Source: a virus
Reading direction: 5' to 3' (one strand)
Length of the DNA: 35,672 bases
Virus record (IMG/VR): IMGVR_UViG_3300042922_001497
Coordinates: 1 to 35,672 of that record
Below are positions 1 to 6,346 of this stretch, piece by piece. The position numbers were made by a program, and so were the translations under genes. How positions within the stretch are numbered: the first letter of the stretch is position 1; each line of letters begins with the position of its first letter. The notes beneath the pieces were generated by a model that was not told where the DNA came from, ran no database searches, and saw only the letters and a program-made list of their open reading frames with translations.

Positions 1-744
1 ATGCTCGCAACGATCATGTCCGGGGCGGTCCTGGGAGTCGACGGGTACCGGGTGGACGTCGAGGTGGACGTCTCGGGAGGCCTGCCGGCGGTTGTCGTCG
101 TGGGGCTCGGAGATGCGGCCATCCAGGAGAGCCGGGATCGGGTCCGCGCCGCCCTGCGCAACGCCGGCCACGACTTTCCCTACGAGCGCGTGACCATCAA
201 CCTCGCTCCCGCCGACGTTCGCAAGGTCGGTCCCCTCTACGATCTGCCCATCGCCGTCGGCATCCTCGCCGCCAGCGCCCAGCTCTCGGCGACTCACCTG
301 GGGCGCTTCCTCATCGTGGGGGAGCTATCCCTCGATGGGCACGTCCGGCCCGTCAGCGGCGTCCTGCCCATCGCGCTGGAGGCTCAGCGTTCCGGGGTGG
401 AGGCCCTGATCCTGCCGCTGGCGAACGCGCCCGAGGCCTCTCTGGTGGAAGGGCTCACGGTCTACGGCGTGGAGTCCTTGCGCGAGGTCTGCGCGCTGTT
501 GACCGATCCGGCCTCGCGCGAGCCGTTTCGCGGGGACAGCAGGGGGTTCTTTGGCCCCGAGCCGCACAGTGCCGACTTCTCCGAGGTGAAGGGCCAGGAG
601 CAGGCCCGGCGGGCCCTGGAGGTCACGGCCGCCGGCGGCCACAACGTTCTGCTGGTCGGCGCGCCGGGCTCGGGCAAGACCATGCTCGCGAGGCGCTTGC
701 CGAGCATCTTGCCGCCCCTCAGCCGGGAGGAGTCATTGATATGA
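1..744 (+). pseudogene. comM: ComM/YifB Mg-chelatase-like ATPase, N-terminal half, disrupted by prophage
   Basis: Intact ComM is a hexameric AAA+ helicase of about 500 residues that drives branch migration during natural transformation. This reading frame has 247 codons. It shows the typical N-terminal domain (GLPAVVVVGL, RDRVRAALRNAG, INLAPADVRKVGPLYDLPIA, residues 28-85), the linker (SEVKGQEQARRALEVTAAGGHN, roughly 195-215) and the Walker A motif GAPGSGKT at 220-227. After LPSILPPLSREES the expected family sequence (EALEVT and the Walker B half) is replaced by a stop where phage DNA begins. The start at base 1 fits the family N terminus. The remnant lacks Walker B, sensors and arginine finger, so it should be inactive as an ATPase. 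Identification is confident; loss of function is inferred. Confidence 0.93.
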
Positions 745-750
745 AAGTCA
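729..750. other. attL junction (approximate crossover region)
   Basis: Homology of the host gene to ComM runs to about base 736 and the integrase stop codon (minus strand) is at 748-750. The crossover must therefore lie in these few bases. Serine integrases use a very short core, often 2 bp, so the exact point cannot be set without the right junction or the empty site, neither of which is in the window. Confidence 0.7.
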
Positions 751-2325
751 CAAAGAAAGCTCCACCCCGTTCACCAGCACCGCGTTCTTGAGTCTGACCC
801 AATCCACCGGCTTGGCTGACCATTCCCGCTTCACGTACTTCTTGCCGGTCCGGACCATCCGGATCTCCTGAAAGATGGAGCGCACCACGTCGCTCAGGCG
901 CGGGTCGTCGATGGTGAGGGTTTCGATCGCCTCAGCCACATCCGGCAAATCGAAGATAGGGCGAGGTGCCTTCCGGCGCAATGCTCGTACCTCTGCCTCC
1001 AGGGCGTCTCGCTTGGCCAGCAAGCCCTGGTTGTAGCGCTTGAACTGGTCCTCTCGGATCCCGCCGTCCTCAATAGGCTTCCTGAGCCTGGCAAGCAGAT
1101 CCATCTCCTCGGCTTCCAACTCATCGAGGCGGGCCTTCAAGTCGATCGCTCGCGCCTCGATGGGGCTCTCCTCGACGTGCTCGGCAACCGCCATCGGAGC
1201 CTGGGCGAGGATCTTCTTGATCCCGTTGATGACGGCCTGGTGAGCAACTTCCATGCGGAAGTTCTGAGGCGCGGGGCAATCCCCCAGGCGCTTTACCTTC
1301 TGAGCGCACCGGTAGTAGTGCCAGTAGACGTGCTCGCCCTTGGTGTTGACGTCATGAGTCTGGGCAGCGAGCATCGGCCCCCCGCAGGTCGCGCAGCGCA
1401 GGAGTCCGGACAGTGGACGCCGCCGCAGGTTGCTTAGCTTGGCGTGCTTGGGCTTGTTCTCCCTGATGGCCTGGCAGCGTTCCCAGAGCTCAATGGAGAT
1501 GATCGGCGGGTAGACCTTGGACGGCACGGTGAACGAGGGCAACTTCACCTTGTGCTGAGCCTTGGTGTAGGGACGGCGGCGCATGGAGAGACCCGCATAG
1601 CTCGGGTTGCGGATGATGCGGTGAATCGTGGTCCAGACGAAGGGCGCATCTTTCAAGGCCTTGTAGCCCCGGCGGTTCAACTCATCGGCGATCGTCGGGT
1701 AGCCCATCACCCCACCAGAGTACAGCTCGAAGGCCAGGCGCACGGCTTCAGCCTGGAACGGATCGATCTCGACCACCTTCTTGGGGCGATCGGAGCTGGT
1801 GGACTGGGGGTAGTAGGAGCGGTAGCCATAGGGCACCTGACCGCCCGTACTCCCACCGGCTTGCGCGTTGGCCTCTTGCCCGCGCACCGTTCGCCGCCGG
1901 ATCATCTGGCGCTCGCGCTTGGCGACCACGGCCTGAATGTCGGTCTGGAACTCCTGATCCTCGTCCTCGACGTCGTAGACCGTCCCGTTGATGACGATCT
2001 TGCACTCGGCGTCGCGCAGGATATCCTTGATCTCTTCCCACTCCCCGAGGCCCTTGCGGGTGGAACGGTCGAAGTCGAGGACGCAGAGGCGCTGGTAGCG
2101 GCCCCGCTTGATCTCGTCCAGAAGCAGCGTCAGCGTCGCGCGGTTCTCGCGCCCCTTCGCGCCTGAGATGACCTCGATGTATAGGTCCTCTTCCAGCGAC
2201 AGCCAGCCGTTGCGCTCGCAGATCTCGGTCAGGGCCTTGCGCTGGTAGGGAAGGGACGTGCGATCGTCCTTGGCCTGCTTTCCGGACGAGACGCGGATGA
2301 GGCGAGCGGCACGAATGACGGGCAT
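748..2325 (-). CDS. int: Large serine recombinase (phage integrase)
   Basis: This 525-residue protein catalyses site-specific integration and excision through a serine-DNA intermediate. The resolvase domain (residues 5-150) has RVSS with the nucleophile at S13, GRENR at 58-62 and the DRSTR motif at 86-90. The recombinase domain starts near GGQVPYGYR (161-169). A zinc ribbon follows with C311, C314, C340 and C350, then a coiled coil at about 385-452, as in the large serine integrase class. The ATG at 2325 has an AGGAG site upstream. The gene ends 3 bases from the comM remnant, the usual position of a serine integrase beside its attachment site. Directionality would need a recombination directionality factor; small genes to its right are candidates. 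Confidence 0.97.
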   Translation of the reverse strand: MPVIRAARLIRVSSGKQAKDDRTSLPYQRKALTEICERNGWLSLEEDLYIEVISGAKGRENRATLTLLLDEIKRGRYQRLCVLDFDRSTRKGLGEWEEIKDILRDAECKIVINGTVYDVEDEDQEFQTDIQAVVAKRERQMIRRRTVRGQEANAQAGGSTGGQVPYGYRSYYPQSTSSDRPKKVVEIDPFQAEAVRLAFELYSGGVMGYPTIADELNRRGYKALKDAPFVWTTIHRIIRNPSYAGLSMRRRPYTKAQHKVKLPSFTVPSKVYPPIISIELWERCQAIRENKPKHAKLSNLRRRPLSGLLRCATCGGPMLAAQTHDVNTKGEHVYWHYYRCAQKVKRLGDCPAPQNFRMEVAHQAVINGIKKILAQAPMAVAEHVEESPIEARAIDLKARLDELEAEEMDLLARLRKPIEDGGIREDQFKRYNQGLLAKRDALEAEVRALRRKAPRPIFDLPDVAEAIETLTIDDPRLSDVVRSIFQEIRMVRTGKKYVKREWSAKPVDWVRLKNAVLVNGVELSL

Positions 2326-2729
2326 GGGATAGGCTCCTGTTTGACAAGGGTTCCAGGGTTAGCCTACCCCCGGAAACCGTCGCAGGCAACCATGCGAACC
2401 ACGTCCCTTCCTAGAATTGCGCCAGCTTCTCACGTGCTTGGCAGCTTTCCACGCTACCGCCTGAGATATTTCTTTATGGTCCAAGATGCTGGACTTGACC
2501 CCCGCGTTTTCGGGGGGTTGAAGTCCAACCATTTGCGCTCCCATGCCTGAAACCAAGCAGGCAAGCCATCGCGGTTTTTTGGGGATCGGGTTTCTACTGA
2601 ATTGCTCCCTGGAATGGTGCCCCTTATAGTAGCAAGTGAAACGCTGAAACCCGCACCATGTCTTTGTTTGAGACTGAGCTGCCTTGGCTATGACACGCCA
2701 TTACTAGGTTTATAGGTGGCGGAAAATCT
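2326..2729. other. Intergenic region upstream of integrase, with inverted repeats
   Basis: No convincing gene is seen in these 404 bases. There is a strong inverted repeat at 2490-2527: TGGACTT pairs with AAGTCCA, and an inner ACCCCCG pairs with CGGGGGGT apart from one bulge, around a TTTT loop region. A smaller hairpin, GCCTG/CAGGC, lies at 2549-2566 and is followed by a short T run at 2575-2580. That second hairpin could be a weak rightward terminator. The sequence is less GC-rich than the lytic genes. It should hold the integrase promoter, but I see no clear -35/-10 pair. Confidence 0.5.
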
Positions 2730-2924
2730 ATGACCCTTGCAGCAAGCGAAGTTCAGCCTATGACTTGGGACGAGATCATGCGCCAGGATAGCCGGATTCT
2801 CGGGGTAGGAGCCGCCGTTGCCTTGCTCGATAGCTTGGTGCTAGACTCGGAGCAATCGATCGAACCTTTGTTCGATGCGAGGGACGCGACGAAGCAGGGC
2901 CGCACCGGCGTAAGCGGCCTATGA
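2730..2924 (+). CDS. Small hypothetical protein next to integrase
   Basis: A 64-residue protein, not recognised. It begins MTLAASEVQPMTWDEIM and has a helical, leucine-rich middle (GVGAAVALLDSLVLDSEQS). A weak GGTGG/GGCGG-type ribosome binding site precedes the ATG. It lies in the lysogeny module near int and is followed within 2 bases by another small frame that may be translationally coupled. By size and position it is a candidate excision factor, but recombination directionality factors of serine integrases share no common motif, so this is only a positional guess. Confidence 0.45.
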   Translation: MTLAASEVQPMTWDEIMRQDSRILGVGAAVALLDSLVLDSEQSIEPLFDARDATKQGRTGVSGL

Positions 2925-2925
2925 C

Positions 2926-3105
2926 GTGACAGAATTTGCAGCCGGGGAGTGGATTGTGAACGAACTAGAGAGGATTAAGGGGCTGATCTTGCGGATGACG
3001 GAAAGCCAGCGCGCCAAATTCATCAGCGAACTTGAGACTCAGATCCCTTTGAACTTGTCCCAGCCAGGAGACCAAGTATCGAGGCGACAATCGCACTCTG
3101 CGTAG
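2926..3105 (+). CDS. Small hypothetical protein (GTG start, possibly coupled)
   Basis: A 59-codon frame starting at a GTG one base after the stop of the previous frame, with an alternative GTG at 2956. The predicted protein is amphipathic and helical (NELERIKGLILRMTESQRAKF), which looks protein-like, and then becomes a basic, serine-rich tail. Its 3' end overlaps the end of the leftward gene at 3039-3347. No family was recognised. Confidence is low because the ribosome binding site is poor and the end is antisense to another gene. Confidence 0.35.
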   Translation: MTEFAAGEWIVNELERIKGLILRMTESQRAKFISELETQIPLNLSQPGDQVSRRQSHSA

Positions 3106-3347
3106 ATTGGCGGAGAGTTATACTTCTTGCCAGTTTCCGCGTCAATGAACGGCGTTCCCATTGGCTGCTTCTGGCCTGCGAGTCGCTTGCAGATTTCACT
3201 CCGTTCCGATCTACCGAGGCGCCAAACATGATGAAGCCTTAAAGATGGCATGGACCTAGATATAGAAAGGTCCTGTCCATATACCTCTTGAAGTTCAGGC
3301 TCAAGATTGACATACAGCTTCCCGGTGCGCGGTCGAAAAATAGACAC
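3039..3347 (-). CDS. Hypothetical protein downstream of the repressor
   Basis: A 102-residue protein starting at GTG (3345-3347), three bases after the repressor stop codon (TAGACCGTG), so the two are almost certainly co-transcribed and coupled. It has a short N-terminal segment, several arginines and serines in the middle, and a C-terminal part with CDCRLDTWSPGWD. There is no HEXXH motif, so it is not an obvious ImmA-type anti-repressor protease. Co-expression with a lysogenic repressor suggests a role in lysogeny or immunity. The function is unknown. Confidence 0.65.
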   Translation of the reverse strand: MSIFRPRTGKLYVNLEPELQEVYGQDLSISRSMPSLRLHHVWRLGRSERSEICKRLAGQKQPMGTPFIDAETGKKYNSPPIYAECDCRLDTWSPGWDKFKGI

Positions 3348-3350
3348 GGT

Positions 3351-3716
3351 CTATTTACTCAGCTCTTGACTTTGAGCCCATTTAGCAAAATTGAGAATCT
3401 CCTGCCGCCTCTCAGGTGATACCGAGAGAGCGACCTGGATTAGCTCCGCTACCTGAGAATCTGGCAGTCCTTCGGGCTCCTGTAATTCTGGCGCTAGCCC
3501 CCTAGCTAAGCGATCCAAAATCTCATATGGAACATTAAAGGCTTGCGCTAAGCCGGTCAGCGTCTCCTGAGATGGCATCTCGGTATATCCTCTCTCGATT
3601 TTCGAGATCTGAGAGAACGAGACACCAGACTTTTCTTCCAAGTCTCGCTGAGTCCAACTTCTGCGACTGCGCTCTGTTCTAACGAAATTGCCTAAAGGCG
3701 TCTGTCTATCTGCCAT
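3351..3716 (-). CDS. CI-like phage repressor, helix-turn-helix (HTH_3/Xre family)
   Basis: A 121-residue protein with an N-terminal Xre-type helix-turn-helix at about residues 9-63 (WTQRDLEEKSGVSFSQISKIERG). The C-terminal part (about 75-121) is helical, short and acidic, and has no LexA-type Ser-Lys protease domain. Induction would thus not be by simple RecA-stimulated self-cleavage. It reads leftward, divergent from the Cro-like gene, with two operator-like sites between them, the standard arrangement of a lysogeny switch. No Shine-Dalgarno sequence precedes the ATG; a TATGAT box ends 7 bases before it, which predicts a leaderless mRNA. Confidence 0.88.
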   Translation of the reverse strand: MADRQTPLGNFVRTERSRRSWTQRDLEEKSGVSFSQISKIERGYTEMPSQETLTGLAQAFNVPYEILDRLARGLAPELQEPEGLPDSQVAELIQVALSVSPERRQEILNFAKWAQSQELSK

Positions 3717-3723
3717 GTTTCAA

Positions 3724-3729
3724 ATCATA
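3724..3729 (-). promoter_or_regulatory. -10 box of the repressor promoter (predicted leaderless start)
   Basis: The minus strand reads TATGAT, 5 of 6 matches to TATAAT, and ends 7 bases before the repressor ATG at 3716. Transcription would start at or next to the A of the ATG. No good -35 hexamer is seen at 16-18 bp. Operator site 1 (3729-3749) adjoins this box. Confidence 0.5.
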
Positions 3730-3749
3730 CACAAGTTCTTGCTGTGTTA
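3729..3749. promoter_or_regulatory. Operator site 1
   Basis: ACACAAG-N7-TGTGTTA, with imperfect dyad symmetry (ACACA/TGTGT). The same 7+7+7 pattern recurs at 3777-3797. It lies at the repressor promoter, so binding would control that promoter. Confidence 0.65.
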
Positions 3750-3773
3750 CTTTGTAAACTTCTTGTTTCACTG

Positions 3774-3801
3774 TTGACACAAGCGTTAGTTGTGTTATTC
3801 T
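3774..3801 (+). promoter_or_regulatory. Rightward promoter for the Cro-like gene
   Basis: A consensus -35 TTGACA (3774-3779), a 16-base spacer and a -10 TATTCT (3796-3801). Operator site 2 fills the spacer and overlaps both boxes, so bound repressor would block RNA polymerase. This would be the main lytic (PR-like) promoter. Confidence 0.7.
3777..3797. promoter_or_regulatory. Operator site 2
   Basis: ACACAAG-N7-TGTGTTA, the same spacing as site 1, with a perfect ACACAA/TTGTGT dyad. It lies between the -35 and -10 boxes of the rightward promoter. Centre-to-centre distance from site 1 is 48 bp. Confidence 0.7.
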
Positions 3802-3835
3802 GGAAACAACAGCAGCCGAACGATAGGAGGCCAAG

Positions 3836-4057
3836 ATGTTTAACGGCAAGATGCTAAAGGCGCTCCGCGCCGCGAAAGGCTGGACCCAGCAGGAGCTTGC
3901 AACGCGGGCCAAGGTTCAGCGGCGCGATCTCTCGTTCTACGAGAACGGCAAGCAACTCCCAAACCTGGCAGCCGCCTACCGGCTCGCCATCGCGCTAGGA
4001 GTTACCCTCGACTCTTTTTTTTCTGACTCTGTGTTATTGGAAACACAAGCTAAGTAG
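3836..4057 (+). CDS. Cro-like helix-turn-helix regulator
   Basis: A 73-residue single-domain Xre-type DNA-binding protein. The helix-turn-helix is at about residues 6-60 (LRAAKGWTQQELATRAKVQRRDLSFYENG). A strong AGGAGG site at 3825-3830 fixes the ATG. It is the first gene of the rightward transcript and divergent from the repressor, the position of Cro. The lack of a C-terminal oligomerisation or cleavage domain supports a Cro rather than a CI role. Its 3' end contains another operator-like dyad (4030-4047). Confidence 0.85.
   Translation: MFNGKMLKALRAAKGWTQQELATRAKVQRRDLSFYENGKQLPNLAAAYRLAIALGVTLDSFFSDSVLLETQAK
4030..4047. promoter_or_regulatory. Operator-like dyad inside the 3' end of the cro-like gene
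   Basis: TGTGTT-ATTGGA-AACACA is a perfect 6-bp dyad with the same half-site as sites 1 and 2 but a shorter spacer. It could be a third, intragenic operator, or chance; the half-site match is exact. Confidence 0.4.
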
Positions 4058-4069
4058 GGAGCCCGCCCA

Positions 4070-4234
4070 ATGACCACCCAACCCAACCCCATCCGGCTTG
4101 ACCTCAACAACCCAGCCGACCGCGAGGCGCTTCACCAAATCCTCGCCAACGACCCGGCCTTCCACGGCTTCCGCAAGACGCTCCATAAGCTGCGCGTCGA
4201 CGCGGCGCAAGGCCAGCAGAACAAGACCGCCTAG
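4070..4234 (+). CDS. Small hypothetical early protein
   Basis: A 54-residue protein beginning MTTQPNPIRLDLNNPADREAL, followed by HQILANDPAFHGFRKTLHKLR and a polar C terminus. A TAGGGAG site sits about 9 bases upstream. It follows the Cro-like gene by 12 bases and probably shares its transcript. No family was recognised. The acidic N terminus and basic helical middle are protein-like. Confidence 0.6.
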   Translation: MTTQPNPIRLDLNNPADREALHQILANDPAFHGFRKTLHKLRVDAAQGQQNKTA

Positions 4235-4545
4235 CAGCCGTAGCCAAGCGGTCAGGGGCTTGCGAGAGCCCCGCTAGGATTCCCAACCTCTCGACCGAGT
4301 GACAGCGCGGGAGAGGCAGGACAAGCAGAACCTTGAAAATCGCATAGCCCCAGGCGCAGGTGGGTGAAAACAGCGCCACGGGGGATGCGGCGTGTGACAG
4401 CACAGAGCACGTCGGCAGAGGGCGGTAGGACGCCCTGGGCTTAAGTCCCCGTGCATCGAATCCAAGCAGCAGGCCTGTGTTTATGAGGCGCGGGCCTGCG
4501 CTGGATTCCCTTCCCCATCCCGAGGGGTGAGGAACGGAGTTCAGT
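4235..4545 (+). ncRNA. Candidate structured noncoding RNA
   Basis: No plausible gene on either strand, but dense potential structure. (1) The segment at 4231-4277 has outer CTAGC/GCTAG and inner GGGGCT/AGCCCC pairing, and contains a tRNA-like D-arm string GTAGCCAAGCGGTCAGGGGC. (2) A long stem at 4341-4389 stacks CGCAT/ATGCG, CCCC/GGGG and GGCGC/GCGCC. (3) AGGGCG/CGCCCT forms a hairpin at 4419-4436. (4) GAATCCA and GCAGGCC pair with GGCCTGC and TGGATTC at 4458-4508. (5) CCCC/GGGG pair at about 4512-4527. GAATCC at 4458 can also pair with GGATTC at about 4275, which suggests alternative folds. It lies between the switch genes and the early operon. No known RNA family was recognised. Confidence 0.5.
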
Positions 4546-4553
4546 CACCAACG

Positions 4554-4576
4554 TAACACAAGTTTACCAGTAATGT
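4554..4576. promoter_or_regulatory. Operator-like half-site before the early operon
   Basis: TAACACAAG (4554-4562) is the half-site seen in operators 1 and 2. The opposite half is degenerate (GTAATGT at 4570-4576). It precedes the gene at 4593 and may mark a second repressor-controlled promoter for the early operon. Weak evidence. Confidence 0.3.
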
Positions 4577-4592
4577 AAAGAGGTTCGTTACA

Positions 4593-4826
4593 ATGCAGCA
4601 ATTCACCTTGGTTTCGGAAGAGGAACGGTCCCGAGCTGGTCGCGCCCACCTCTACACCCAGATCGCACAGAACGCCGCACGGCCCCGCAAGCGGCAGGGC
4701 GGCTGGCTCACGGAGCAGGGCTGGGACGCCTTGCTGATCCTGGCCTTCGCGGGGGGCTTCGGCCTTTACCTGGGGGCCAACATCGTCAAGGGACTTGGCC
4801 CGGTGCTGAGGGCGCACGGGCTTTAG
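4593..4826 (+). CDS. Small predicted membrane protein
   Basis: A 77-residue protein with a polar, basic N-terminal half and one predicted membrane segment near residues 45-68 (ALLILAFAGGFGLYLGANIV). An AAAGAGG site lies 9 bases before the ATG. It is the first gene of the early operon and is followed after 14 bases by the next gene. Positive charges before the segment predict a cytoplasmic N terminus. Function unknown; host-membrane or exclusion roles are possible but unsupported. Confidence 0.6.
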   Translation: MQQFTLVSEEERSRAGRAHLYTQIAQNAARPRKRQGGWLTEQGWDALLILAFAGGFGLYLGANIVKGLGPVLRAHGL

Positions 4827-4840
4827 AGAGGAGAGAGAGG

Positions 4841-5452
4841 ATGACAGACGCAATCGACAAGCACTACTGGGTTATCAACCCTGGCACCGAAGCCCACCGG
4901 GTGATCGGTGGGGTCAAGACCGAACAACAGGCCATCATCGACATATGGTGCGCCGAGGCGAAGAGACTCCAGGCGATCCTCAACCTACCTGACTTCAACA
5001 ACTTCCGCTTCATCCACGCGAGCAAGAATCCGCCGCCCATGGGGCAGGCCTCGAAGATCAGCAATATCGTCTTTGCGGATGGCGGTAGCAAGCAGAAGGC
5101 CATCCGGCAGGCCCTCAGAGACATGGGCATTAAGACGGTCGAGGCGAGGGACGGCGTCAGAATCCACGGCCGCGACCCATTCCTCAAGCGCCTGCCCGAT
5201 CTACTGTCTCCCGTCCCCGATCTTCCTGACCTACGCCGCGCCATCCAGCATGCTCTCCGCGAGCTCTCGGAAGAAGCCAAGGCCTCGGACTACTTCGGCC
5301 AGCTGATGGACGGAGTCGGGATCAGGGAAATCGAAGACGCCTACGTAATCACCGGGAAGACCGAAGCATGGAAACCAATCTTGGAACCTGCCGGAGCGGT
5401 GAAGGTGAAGGCATCCGAGGCCATCCGGTTGATGGAAGAGGCTGCGGCCTAG
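4841..5452 (+). CDS. Hypothetical early protein
   Basis: A 203-residue soluble protein, not recognised. It starts at ATG after a purine-rich GAGAGAGAGG site. No catalytic motif, signal peptide or membrane segment was seen; there is one cysteine, in DIWCAEAKRL near residue 36. The C-terminal half is helical (DLPDLRRAIQHALRELSEEAK). It is in the same operon as its neighbours. A protein is likely because it has a good ribosome binding site and normal composition. Confidence 0.75.
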   Translation: MTDAIDKHYWVINPGTEAHRVIGGVKTEQQAIIDIWCAEAKRLQAILNLPDFNNFRFIHASKNPPPMGQASKISNIVFADGGSKQKAIRQALRDMGIKTVEARDGVRIHGRDPFLKRLPDLLSPVPDLPDLRRAIQHALRELSEEAKASDYFGQLMDGVGIREIEDAYVITGKTEAWKPILEPAGAVKVKASEAIRLMEEAAA

Positions 5453-5464
5453 AGAGGAGCGGTG

Positions 5465-5827
5465 ATGTTCCACACACTAAAGGAAGCCGGGGAGCTTCTA
5501 TCAGATTCCCTGCGAGCCGCCGAATCCGGGCGGCTTTTCTCTCGCCAGCAAGCCAACGCAATTGCCGACTCCCTGGCGCCCCTGATCGAGCGGCACGGGT
5601 GGGCGGTGTCGGTTGATACCAGCTTCCCCTTCCTCGTCCGCCTGATGGCCTCTGATCGGGCCTGGGTGACGGTCGGACCGGGACACGGACAACCGTTCTT
5701 CGAGGTGACGGTGAACGGGATGACGACGGACGCGGGGCGGGATTTGCCGATGCAGGCGGTTCCGCTCTACGCCGAGGCGCTGGCCCTCAGCATCGTGCGG
5801 GGCCTTGAAGAGAGGAGTGCGGCGTGA
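5465..5827 (+). CDS. Hypothetical early protein
   Basis: A 120-residue protein starting at the ATG (5465) behind a GAGAGGAG site; the GTG one codon upstream is less well spaced. It has an N-terminal helical part and a mixed beta-strand middle (WAVSVDTSFPFLVRLMASDRAWVTVG). No motif was recognised. Its stop overlaps the GTG of the next small gene (GTGA), implying coupled translation. Confidence 0.72.
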   Translation: MFHTLKEAGELLSDSLRAAESGRLFSRQQANAIADSLAPLIERHGWAVSVDTSFPFLVRLMASDRAWVTVGPGHGQPFFEVTVNGMTTDAGRDLPMQAVPLYAEALALSIVRGLEERSAA

Positions 5828-5934
5828 GCAAGCAAGAAAAAGCCGTCAGTCGTTGCCGGGAAGCGGGACTGACGGTGGAGAGCAGTAAGGACTGGCCTCT
5901 GTTCGTGAGTATAGCACAGCGAGAGGCGAGCTGA
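5824..5934 (+). CDS. Very small protein, translationally coupled on both sides
   Basis: A 36-codon frame starting at GTG that overlaps the previous stop (GTGA) and whose stop overlaps the next ATG (TGATG). This end-to-end linkage supports real translation. The product (VSKQEKAVSRCREAGLTVESSKDW and following) has no known motif. A perfect 9-bp inverted repeat, CCGTCAGTC/GACTGACGG (5843-5875), lies inside it, so the stretch could also be an RNA structure that controls coupling. Confidence 0.5.
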   Translation: MSKQEKAVSRCREAGLTVESSKDWPLFVSIAQREAS

Positions 5935-6188
5935 TGGAAGCGGAAACGAAATGCCTCGAGTGCCAAGACACCGGCATCCGTCCCATCTTCGGCGACTGCT
6001 GCGCGGGAGTCGAGAATGGCGCGGTCATCTGCGGCTGCTACGGCAGGCCGGTGATTGTCGGCGAGGAAGTCTGCGACTGCGAGGCCGGTAAGGCTATCCC
6101 CCTGGCAGATGACGCCTTCTACCAGGAGATGGCCAACCGGCACGCCGAGGAAGAGGCCGCGCGGATCGACTGCGGCGGGGGGTGGTGA
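5934..6188 (+). CDS. Cysteine-rich small protein, probable zinc binder
   Basis: An 84-residue protein with cysteines paired as C7/C10, C22/C23, C33/C35 and C47/C49 in the first 50 residues, followed by an acidic helical tail. The pattern suggests one or two small zinc sites. It overlaps the neighbours at both ends (TGATG upstream and an ATG at its stop). Function unknown. It is one of about ten small zinc-ribbon-like proteins of this phage. Confidence 0.7.
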   Translation: MEAETKCLECQDTGIRPIFGDCCAGVENGAVICGCYGRPVIVGEEVCDCEAGKAIPLADDAFYQEMANRHAEEEAARIDCGGGW

Positions 6189-6346
6189 TGGAGACGCCCT
6201 ACCGCTTCTGCCCCTACTGCGAGTGCGAGTACCGCGGTCACGCTTGCCCCTGCGGCGAGAAGCCTGACCGGAGCGAGCCTGACCCCTACGAGCTGGCGGA
6301 TCACTACCGCGAGCGTGAGAAGGAAAGGCGGCTGGATCGTGATTGA
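6188..6346 (+). CDS. Zinc-ribbon miniprotein
   Basis: A 52-residue protein with CPYC at 8-11, C13 and CPC at 20-22, followed by a charged tail (ADHYREREKERRLDRD). The ATG overlaps the stop of the preceding gene (TGATG). The knuckles suggest nucleic-acid or protein binding. Not recognised as a named family. Confidence 0.65.
   Translation: METPYRFCPYCECEYRGHACPCGEKPDRSEPDPYELADHYREREKERRLDRD

Noticed and set aside
748-2166. Rightward frames opposite the integrase (for example 1444-2166)
   Set aside because: Integrase domains account for this sequence; the opposite frames are Leu/Gly/Asp-rich shadows.
4235-4545. Group I intron or canonical tRNA
   Set aside because: The tRNA-like 5' string has no matching acceptor or T-arm downstream, the anticodon-like loop lacks a proper U33 arrangement, and no group I P/Q/R/S core was found.
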